Source of the DNA: Allofrancisella inopinata
GTDB lineage: Bacteria; Pseudomonadota; Gammaproteobacteria; Francisellales; Francisellaceae
Direction of reading: 5' to 3'
Assembly: GCF_012222965.1 (NCBI RefSeq)
Contig: NZ_CP038241.1
Span: 558,001-622,000 of the forward strand
DNA length: 64,000 nucleotides
The notes under the pieces were generated by a model. That model was not told the origin of the DNA. It saw nothing but the letters and a program-made list of their open reading frames with translations, and searched no databases. The first letter of the stretch is position 1, and each line of letters opens with the position of its first letter. This document shows positions 57,044 through 64,000 of the stretch, in pieces. Made by a program: the position numbers and the translations under genes.

Positions 57044-58096
57044 TTAAATTATAGCAGTTATTAGGTAAGTTATAGTAAGCCCACCAAAAAACAACCAAGC
57101 AAACAATATTAAAGCTAGTAATAAAGGCTTAATTCCAGCTTTGATAAACTTAGATACATGAGTTTCAAGTCCAAGAGCGGTCATAGCCATAGCTAAAAGA
57201 AATTGGTCTATTTGAACTATTGAGTGTACAGCAACGTGAGGTAGCAGATCTAAAGAATTAAACCCTGCCACAACGATAAATCCAATAGCAAACCAAGGAA
57301 TAATTTTCATAATAGAATCAGTAGACGGTTGAGTGTGTGTCTTATGTGCAACATCAACTACAGTTCTAGATAACCATATGCCTATAATTATTAGCATAGG
57401 AGCTAACATCATTACACGGATCATTTTTACAGTTACAGCTATTTCTTCAGCATGATGACCAACGGCACTACCGGCTGCTACTACTTGCGCGACTTCATGA
57501 ATAGATCCACCAGCAAAGATGCCGTACTGTGTTTGGTCTAAATTCCCTAAAAGGCCAGCTTTCATTAAGACAGGATATAAGAACATACTAATTGTACCAA
57601 ACAATACAACAGTACCTACTGCCATAGCAGCTTTATAGGATTCAGATTTTAGCGTTCCTTCAGCAGCTAATACAGCAGCAGCCCCACAAATAGCGCTACC
57701 AGCAGCTACTAATATAGAACTATCTCTATCTAAGCCAAAAACTTTTGTACCTATAGCTATTCCTAACACTAAAGTTGAAACTAACATGATTATAGATACT
57801 AGAAGACCAGCTAACCCTACAGATGCTATGAGTTGGAAAGTTAAATTAAAACCATAAAAGATAATAGCTAATCTAAGTATTTTTTTAGCACTGAATACTA
57901 TGCCATCTTTCCACTGGCTTATAATTTTACTGGCAGGTGTGTGAGTTAGTAACATACCTAGTAAAATACCAATAATTAAAGGACTAATTCCTAGCTTGGC
58001 AACAACTGGGACTTTTGCAATAAAATATGCAATACTAGCTACTGATGCAACAAATATGACACCATAAATTGCATTTAGAGAGAAATGTTTTGTCAT
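57044..58096 (-). CDS. YeiH/UPF0324 family membrane protein (putative sulfate exporter family)
   Basis: 350 residues with about ten to eleven hydrophobic spans. The GILLGMLL, AAGSAICGAAAVLA and GIFAGGSIHEVAQVVAAG motifs are typical of the UPF0324 (PSE) family. The transport substrate of the family is not firmly known. A single gene, 149 bp upstream of suhB on the same strand. Confidence 0.9.
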   Translation of the reverse strand: MTKHFSLNAIYGVIFVASVASIAYFIAKVPVVAKLGISPLIIGILLGMLLTHTPASKIISQWKDGIVFSAKKILRLAIIFYGFNLTFQLIASVGLAGLLVSIIMLVSTLVLGIAIGTKVFGLDRDSSILVAAGSAICGAAAVLAAEGTLKSESYKAAMAVGTVVLFGTISMFLYPVLMKAGLLGNLDQTQYGIFAGGSIHEVAQVVAAGSAVGHHAEEIAVTVKMIRVMMLAPMLIIIGIWLSRTVVDVAHKTHTQPSTDSIMKIIPWFAIGFIVVAGFNSLDLLPHVAVHSIVQIDQFLLAMAMTALGLETHVSKFIKAGIKPLLLALILFAWLFFGGLTITYLITAII

Positions 58097-58261
58097 TTTT
58101 AATACCTTGTTTATTATTATCTACTTATTTATAACTATACGCTATTAGTCATTTTTTTTAAAATAAAAAGATTTTATAAACGTTATCAAAAAAACTAATA
58201 TGTATATTTGTTATAAAGAGTAAGAAACCCTTGAAAAGGATTTGTGTAGGGTATAAGGGAT

Positions 58262-59473
58262 TTAGTGGGTAATTGACTTTATATTTTCTTTTGAGTAAAT
58301 AGCGGCAAAAACAATCAATATAAAAGATATTAAATAAAAGATAAGCACGGCATGCATTACAGTTGTTAAGCCAAAAAATTTGTTTATAAAAGCTCCAGTT
58401 GTTGTTGATAAAGCTGTGCCTGTCGTTCCAAATAGAAGAATAGTAGTTATTAGTGTTGGTGGAGGATTCTGCATTTGGAAAGTTCCATAAGCTAGTAATC
58501 CAGCATAGATATAGCAGTTAAACAAACCAAATATAATAGCAGCTTTTAAGACTATGTTTATATCAGGGATGTAGACAATACATGATAAAGCGATTAATCC
58601 TACAAATGTAAACAATGGAAGAATAAGCCTTAAAGGAACTACCCTAGTTATCAATGGGCTTATGAATAAACCTATACTTTGAGCTGTCCAAAAGTATGAT
58701 AATGGTTTATTTGCATCTATGATACCCCATCCAAGCACTTCTTGGAAATATGTTTGAGCATAACTAGTCATAGTTATTTGAGCTAACAAAAATAAAAAAG
58801 CGGAGAAAGCTATGCAATACAAACTAAAGTTCCACAAAGAAAAATTCAGATTAAGGTTTAAGCTTTTAATGCCAGTAGTATGTCTATTAAGTATTGAAAA
58901 GTCAGAAAATACTGTTAATAATAGAATTGCTATAGCTGTTATTTGTAAAATTGAGTATATAGTATACCATTGGAAATTTTCTGTAATTAAATATGCAGCA
59001 AAAATTGGTACTAATGCGCCACCAAAACTAAAGAAAAAGTCAGTAAAAATAACGTTCATAGCTCTTATTTTATGATCACTGTAGATATGTACAATCATAT
59101 AGCTACTTATAGCCATAAATAGCCCTCCGGTGATGCCCACACAAGTTAGTAATATCTTTAGTGTAAACATAGAAGGAAAAATGCTTGTAAGTAGTGAGGA
59201 TATAATACCAATTGCTACAGCTACTAATAATAAAAGTTTTATTGAAAATCTATTCATTAGAAAACCAATTATAAGTATAGCAAACCACATTGATACATTA
59301 ATAAAGGTAAAAGCAAAACCTATATTACTATCATCAAAGTATTCTGATAATGGACGCATTACAGCTCCAGTAACTAAAACAACATTGGCTGTATAAAAGT
59401 AGCAAAGATAGCAAATTATGGTTAACAAAAGTTTATTTTTAAAAGAAGTTGTACCATTTGTTATATTTTCCAT
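58262..59473 (-). CDS. MFS transporter, TsgA-like
   Basis: 403 residues with twelve predicted spans. The N-terminus YTANVVLVTGAVMRPLSEYF and the loop GFLMNRFSIK match the TsgA group of the major facilitator superfamily. The substrate is unknown. A single gene between the YeiH-type permease and the caspase-like gene, all on the minus strand with wide gaps. Confidence 0.82.
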   Translation of the reverse strand: MENITNGTTSFKNKLLLTIICYLCYFYTANVVLVTGAVMRPLSEYFDDSNIGFAFTFINVSMWFAILIIGFLMNRFSIKLLLLVAVAIGIISSLLTSIFPSMFTLKILLTCVGITGGLFMAISSYMIVHIYSDHKIRAMNVIFTDFFFSFGGALVPIFAAYLITENFQWYTIYSILQITAIAILLLTVFSDFSILNRHTTGIKSLNLNLNFSLWNFSLYCIAFSAFLFLLAQITMTSYAQTYFQEVLGWGIIDANKPLSYFWTAQSIGLFISPLITRVVPLRLILPLFTFVGLIALSCIVYIPDINIVLKAAIIFGLFNCYIYAGLLAYGTFQMQNPPPTLITTILLFGTTGTALSTTTGAFINKFFGLTTVMHAVLIFYLISFILIVFAAIYSKENIKSITH

Positions 59474-59555
59474 TAATGATTCCGCAGTATAAATGATATG
59501 AAGGCTTTATTCTTGCACATTGTTATGTTTTTAGCAAGAGACTTACTTACCACTT

Positions 59556-61145
59556 TTAATATAAACTAATTATATACTTTTTTAGTTGAGATAAAATACT
59601 GTAGTAAGATGATTGCTGTATAGAAGAGCTTTTATAGTTTTTTTTATACTGATTATTTTCTAGATATAAATTATTACAATTTTTATCCAGTTCTGGCCTA
59701 ACGTAGACTCCACTTTCTAGTAAAATAATTTCATTTTCAATAATAGTCATTATCTGGAGTACACTGCTGCTATTTTCTAATAACTTAAGCACAAAGATAG
59801 CTCTGTCATTATAATGATGGTTACTAAATATATTATGAAAAGAATTATATATATATTTATCTTTGAGTATCTGTATACAATAAAGTTTTATATCTACTAG
59901 GGAAAGGTTTTGTTGCTCTAAATTAATTTGAGGCTTTAGTGGTATTTGTTTTAATGGTTGTTTATTTACTTCACTATCATATCTAATTAATAAATCTTCG
60001 AGTTTATTTGAAAACTCGCTAAAATACTCACATTTATACATTTTATTTATGCAAGTGAAAGTTTTATTTACATCTAGGCTAAGAATATGCTCTAGTACCA
60101 ATAACGTTTCTTTTATTGAGCTTTCTAGATTATCTATAGAGTCATTTTTATGCACAAAGTTTTTACTGATACTTTCATTAATTAGTGAGTAATATATTTC
60201 ACTCACTGTCATTAGGGTATAATCTAGCAAAGCTTCCATACTATTGTTTATATGTTCATAGTTATCTTCAGAAACTTCATTTTCTAGTAATAATTTTTTA
60301 GCATAAAATAGATTTTTACTATCTACATATATATAAGATTTATTTAAAGCAGGGTGTGGAATATCAATTTTGTTATTTGTTTTTTCAGCTAAATATAGTT
60401 GCCCATATTTATTACATCCTATTTTATTATTTTTGCCGGTATATGCTGGTAAGTCTTCCATTATTCTATTACCTCTTAGATCTCTTCCGAAAGGCATTTT
60501 CACATATGATATTCTAGTCAGATTATAAATATATTTTTGTAGCTCGTGAGCAAATTCTTGAGCAAAAGGTTTTATGTGACTATTATTATAGTTTTCGTTG
60601 TAAAGACCAGCTACGCATACGTCTAATTCTACAAAATTTATAATCTCATTTTTCAATAAATTAACTTGGCCTTGATGATTGAAAAAGCTAGCACAAAGAT
60701 ACGCTAACTCGTGTGCTGATAGTGCGCCTGCTTTTTGATAAGTTTCTCCATGCCCAGTAAAAAATAGTTTCATTTTAAAAGAAGAACTATTTTTTAGCTG
60801 TAGTGAATCTCTTAGAGCCGGGATAACAACGGTATTTAGCTCCTTGATACATTGACTATAATTATCGGTGCGTGACACTATAAATTTAGCGTTTTTATAA
60901 CTATCTTTAGTCTTCTTTTTTCCATAGACAGTCATCTCTTCATATACTTGTTTAGCAGAGTCTTTTGAAATTAGTAATCTATTTTTAATAGAACTATATT
61001 CTTCAACAGTAGTTTCTACAAAACCATTATTGATATTATTTTGGTAAGTTGGACCACCTACTCTCATGTCTATGGCATTATTTACAGGATTTATACCATC
61101 TTTGGATGTTGAATAGCTAGCTAACATCCATATAAAATCATACAT
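59556..61145 (-). CDS. Putative clan CD (caspase-like fold) cysteine peptidase, effector candidate
   Basis: 529 residues, unrecognised as a whole. A beta strand ending KLFFTGHGE places His132 next to Gly133, and the following strand VELDVCVAG places Cys177. The pair His-Gly then Asp-x-Cys-x-x-Gly about 45 residues later is the hallmark order of caspase-like (clan CD) peptidases. The rest is mainly helical and Asn/Lys/Tyr-rich. No signal peptide or membrane segment is seen. It lies 43 bp downstream of the Fic-like gene on the same strand, so one transcript is likely. Function inferred from motif only. Confidence 0.55.
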   Translation of the reverse strand: MYDFIWMLASYSTSKDGINPVNNAIDMRVGGPTYQNNINNGFVETTVEEYSSIKNRLLISKDSAKQVYEEMTVYGKKKTKDSYKNAKFIVSRTDNYSQCIKELNTVVIPALRDSLQLKNSSSFKMKLFFTGHGETYQKAGALSAHELAYLCASFFNHQGQVNLLKNEIINFVELDVCVAGLYNENYNNSHIKPFAQEFAHELQKYIYNLTRISYVKMPFGRDLRGNRIMEDLPAYTGKNNKIGCNKYGQLYLAEKTNNKIDIPHPALNKSYIYVDSKNLFYAKKLLLENEVSEDNYEHINNSMEALLDYTLMTVSEIYYSLINESISKNFVHKNDSIDNLESSIKETLLVLEHILSLDVNKTFTCINKMYKCEYFSEFSNKLEDLLIRYDSEVNKQPLKQIPLKPQINLEQQNLSLVDIKLYCIQILKDKYIYNSFHNIFSNHHYNDRAIFVLKLLENSSSVLQIMTIIENEIILLESGVYVRPELDKNCNNLYLENNQYKKNYKSSSIQQSSYYSILSQLKKYIISLY

Positions 61146-61188
61146 GATTACTTTTACTTATAATTTTTGTTATTAAATATCTTGGGCC

Positions 61189-62250
61189 TTATTTTATCAC
61201 ATCGTTTCTAAATGAGCCTAAATTTCTGGAATTTTGCTTTGTAGTAAAGCAATAATTAACGTTGAGTTTTTGTAAGTTTATATTTTTTTGTTTTAAGCTA
61301 CCTTCTTGCATCCATAAGGTTCTATTAACTTCGTATATATCCATGTTACGTTCAATGTATTTATCAGAGATCTCTCTTTTTTCCTCATGAAAGTGATATT
61401 TTACTAATGAGGAAGCCCCACTTAGTACATATATAGCATTTTGTAGACCTATTTCTAACTCTTGATATATCTGACTTTTAGTGCTATTTCCACCCATGCT
61501 AGGGTAATAAAACATACAAGGTTCGCCCAAGTATTTGTTAGTTTCAATTTTTACAAACGCACCAAGAGTACGTGTGTTCAAGTCATTTTCTAAGTGACAT
61601 ATTTCAAGGTTTTGTATAGCTTTAGCAAGTGCTTTAAATAATATATCCTTTCTTACAGAAGTATCTTGGCAGACATCAATCCCATCAATATCTCGATTAT
61701 ATATATCCATAATAGCTTCACATAGGATCAAAGAATCTGTGTTGGTTAGAATATTTTTAGTTTTATGTGATGAGCCAGATATTTTTTGTCCTTGATGAGA
61801 GTGCCGCTGGGCTAATGTCAACGTAACATTAGAAGCTTCATATTTTATTTTATTTAAAATAGTTGCATTGATACCTAATTGTTGTTTAAGTTCATTAGAA
61901 TTTTCTATATGTTCTTTCATTATAGCATTAGATGTCTCGTAATCTACTAGATCATAGCTACATTGGCACCCCTGTTTTATAGATGAAGTATTAGCTTTTC
62001 CACCTGTTTTAGTTTTTATAATAGTATGGAGTTCTTTATATTTTTCTGCATCCCATTTTTGAGTGGCTTGCATTTTTATTATAGCCTCAATTTGGGCAGA
62101 ATAATAACCTGGTTCTTCTTTCTCATATTCGACAGGTTTTTTAAGCCCATGTATGTAGTTTTGCTTTCCTAGTGGTACTTTTACCATATGACGTCCGTCC
62201 GTAAGTAAAATTTTCCATAGACTTTCTTCACTTTGATCTGGAAAAGGCAT
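61189..62250 (-). CDS. Unknown protein with degenerate Fic-like motif, effector candidate
   Basis: 353 residues with no clear family. In the sequence EICHLENDLNTRTLGAF, His219, Asp223, Asn225 and Arg227 fall at the spacing of the Fic core HxFx(D/E)GNGR, preceded by a helix and followed by a helix and GEPCMFYYP, as in Fic folds. The Phe and both Gly are replaced, so activity (AMP transfer) is uncertain. Unusual Cys content (CQC, C177, C194, C218). No signal peptide. First gene of a probable two-gene unit with the caspase-like gene. A chance motif cannot be ruled out. Confidence 0.5.
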   Translation of the reverse strand: MPFPDQSEESLWKILLTDGRHMVKVPLGKQNYIHGLKKPVEYEKEEPGYYSAQIEAIIKMQATQKWDAEKYKELHTIIKTKTGGKANTSSIKQGCQCSYDLVDYETSNAIMKEHIENSNELKQQLGINATILNKIKYEASNVTLTLAQRHSHQGQKISGSSHKTKNILTNTDSLILCEAIMDIYNRDIDGIDVCQDTSVRKDILFKALAKAIQNLEICHLENDLNTRTLGAFVKIETNKYLGEPCMFYYPSMGGNSTKSQIYQELEIGLQNAIYVLSGASSLVKYHFHEEKREISDKYIERNMDIYEVNRTLWMQEGSLKQKNINLQKLNVNYCFTTKQNSRNLGSFRNDVIK

Positions 62251-62402
62251 ACAAAATATTTGTAATATCTCAAAATTAACCTTATCTTATACTTACATTA
62301 TCTAGTTTCATATATGGTTTTTTTAATAGAAGATATCAATTTGGCACTGATATATAGTAAGGTCGCTGTTGCAAATATCTAAATTTATCACAAAATATAA
62401 AT

Positions 62403-63632
62403 TTAAATAGCATCACCCATTTGAAATATTGGCATGTACATACTTACTACTAAGAAACCAACTACACCACCTAAAACTACCATAATGATAGGTTCCAGCA
62501 TTGAGCTTAGACTCTCAACAATTGTATCTACTTCTTCTTGATAGACTCTATTTAGATTGCCAAGCATAGTTTCTAATGCTCCAGATTCTTCACCTACAGA
62601 TATCATTTGCTCTACTAAAAAAGGAAAGCAACCAGTCTCAACTATAGCATCTTTAAAAGAGGCTCCTTCATTAATACTTTTTTTAATATCAAGAGCAGCT
62701 TGGTCATATTTAGCATTACCCGTTGCTAGAGAAACCATATCTAAAGCTCTAGTTAAGCTCATACCAGATTGAACAGTAATTTCAAGAGTGCTAGAAAACC
62801 GTGCTAAAGCAGATTTGAAAACTACTTCTCCAATAATTGGTATTTTAAGCATGAAGTGGTCTTGGAATATTTGGATTCGTGGGTATTTAAGTTTTAATGA
62901 CTTATAAACACCAATAACTATAAAGATTCCTAGTATTATTTTCCACCAAGCATCTTGCATAAAATTCGATGCATTAACAGTCATTTGTGTAATTGCTGGT
63001 AAAGGTTTTCCAGAGTTTATAAACATTGCTGAAAATGCAGGTACAGCAAAAGTTAATAAAATACCAGTGACCCCTGCAGCAATCACGCATACTATTATAG
63101 GATAAGATAGAGCTTTCTTAACTTTCTTTTTGATAGATTGTAAATTTTCTCGTTGATCAGCAATTTTATTTAGCATTAGATCAAGATTTCCAGATTCTTC
63201 ACCAGCAGTTATCAAGCCTATGTATAACTTATCAAAAAGTTTTGGAAATTGACTAAGAGCCTTAGAAAATGATTCTCCAGATTCAATAGATTGCTTAAGT
63301 TGGATTGTCATAACCTTTAAGCGAGGATGCTTTCTAATTCCCATTATAAATACTTCAAACGATTTTATAATAGGGATACCAGCTTTTGTCATAGTAGCAA
63401 GTTGACGAGTCATTTCAGTAATATCTTGGTATGAAATTTTTTTTGGGAATATATCTTTAGGTTGCTTCTTGAGCTTTATTTCAGAATAGCCTTTTTGTCT
63501 AAGTAAGATCTCGGCTTTTTCTTTTGTATCAGCATCAATAGAACCTTTTATTCGCTTACCATTTTTTAACTTTACCTTGTAACTCCAAGATATTATAGTT
63601 ATTGTGTTTTTATCTTTTTTTCGAAATAACAT
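62403..63632 (-). CDS. pilC: Type IV pilus inner-membrane platform protein PilC
   Basis: 409 residues of the GspF/PilC family. Two homologous cytoplasmic helical domains (ATMTKAGIPIIKSFEVF and ARFSSTLEITVQSGMSLTRALDMV) are each followed by GEESGxL and membrane spans; three spans in total. PilC anchors the PilB assembly ATPase. It starts 11 bp after pilB, a conserved pilBC order. Type IV pili of Francisella aid adhesion and the related secretion. Confidence 0.97.
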   Translation of the reverse strand: MLFRKKDKNTITIISWSYKVKLKNGKRIKGSIDADTKEKAEILLRQKGYSEIKLKKQPKDIFPKKISYQDITEMTRQLATMTKAGIPIIKSFEVFIMGIRKHPRLKVMTIQLKQSIESGESFSKALSQFPKLFDKLYIGLITAGEESGNLDLMLNKIADQRENLQSIKKKVKKALSYPIIVCVIAAGVTGILLTFAVPAFSAMFINSGKPLPAITQMTVNASNFMQDAWWKIILGIFIVIGVYKSLKLKYPRIQIFQDHFMLKIPIIGEVVFKSALARFSSTLEITVQSGMSLTRALDMVSLATGNAKYDQAALDIKKSINEGASFKDAIVETGCFPFLVEQMISVGEESGALETMLGNLNRVYQEEVDTIVESLSSMLEPIIMVVLGGVVGFLVVSMYMPIFQMGDAI

Positions 63633-63643
63633 AACTTTTTTCC

Positions 63644-64000
63644 TTAACTTACGCGGTATGCTTCTTCCATTGATGTTAAACCTTCAGCAACCCTGACAAG
63701 AGCTGATTGCCTAACTGTAGCTATACCTTCTTTTTGTGCTTGTTGAGCAATTTCCATAGTGTTTCTATCTTCTAAAATCATTTTTGATATTGTTCTAGAA
63801 ACAGGCATTACTTCATATAATCCTAGACGCCCTTTATAGCCTTTAAAACACCTTGGGCAACCTTTGGGATTAGGTTTATATATAACTGCTTTTTTTATTT
63901 CACTAAGGGTGATGTTAAATGTTTCTGATAATATATAATCATTTAACCCACTATCTTCAACAAGCATAGCAAATTCAGTTTCAGTATCCTTAACTTTACA
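63644..64000 (-). CDS. pilB: Type IV pilus assembly ATPase PilB, C-terminal part cut by the window edge
   Basis: The frame is open to base 64000 and the start lies outside. The visible 118 residues are the C-terminal part of a GspE/PilB ATPase: the CPRC half of the tetracysteine zinc motif, GYKGRLGLYEVMPVS, and a C-terminal ATVRQSALVRVAEGLTSMEEAYRV. A Cys at the very edge (63998-64000) belongs to the first half of the zinc motif. Confidence 0.95.
   Translation of the reverse strand, partial: CKVKDTETEFAMLVEDSGLNDYILSETFNITLSEIKKAVIYKPNPKGCPRCFKGYKGRLGLYEVMPVSRTISKMILEDRNTMEIAQQAQKEGIATVRQSALVRVAEGLTSMEEAYRVS

Noticed and set aside
56904-57098. 64-codon minus-strand frame between suhB and the YeiH-type gene
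   Set aside because: It overlaps the 3' end of the YeiH-type gene, has no family likeness and has no ribosome site.

Overview
The window is AT-rich gammaproteobacterial chromosome whose rRNA sequence, gene set and gene order fit a member of the Francisellaceae (Francisella or a close relative). This assignment is made by recognition and not by alignment. Most of the window is core housekeeping DNA. Scattered through it are large proteins of eukaryote-like or host-directed type, which suggests a bacterium living with protists or animal cells.

Layout. 1-2.7 kb: 3' part of mutL, convergent with trxB. 2.8-9.5 kb: accessory block with an ankyrin-repeat protein carrying a papain-like (YopT-type) Cys/His/Asp pattern, two paralogous RING-finger proteins flanking cutC, an ankyrin-like coding remnant and a lipoprotein. 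9.6-17 kb: AI-2E family permease, sucD-sucC, a membrane protein that looks like a two-family fusion, dusA and a gamma-glutamylcyclotransferase-like protein. 17-23 kb: gyrB, convergent with a large toxin-like glycosyltransferase, then an aspartyl/asparaginyl hydroxylase-like protein. 23-33.8 kb: mutM, an AMP-forming ligase, rsmH-ftsL-ftsI, rpsO-pnp, erpA, kdsA, udk, rpoZ and tRNA-Val. 34-44 kb: rlmD, pnuC, an MFS permease, eno-ftsB-ispD, an amino-acid permease overlapping tdh, and kbl. 44-46.7 kb: a GH18 chitinase gene split by a frameshift at an A7 tract. 47-52.1 kb: an rrn operon (16S, tRNA-Ile, tRNA-Ala, 23S, 5S) whose tRNA-Ala has a mispaired acceptor stem. 52.1-54.5 kb: an IS630-type remnant and a divergent nitrilase-fold protein with a twelve-unit Asn-rich repeat. 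54.8-59.5 kb: rsmB-suhB, a YeiH-type permease and a TsgA-like permease. 59.5-62.3 kb: two probably co-transcribed proteins, one with a caspase-like His-Gly/Cys pattern and one with a degenerate Fic-like motif. 62.4-64 kb: pilC and the 3' end of pilB.

How it fits together. The core genes serve replication and repair, the TCA cycle, threonine catabolism, translation, RNA decay, envelope synthesis and division. The accessory proteins (protease-ankyrin, RING pair, glycosyltransferase, repeat nitrilase, caspase-like and Fic-like) have no recognisable N-terminal Sec signal and carry domains typical of translocated effectors. Their roles are inferred from motifs only. Small inverted-repeat elements and 27-nt repeats that resemble IS ends mark past transposition in several intergenic gaps.
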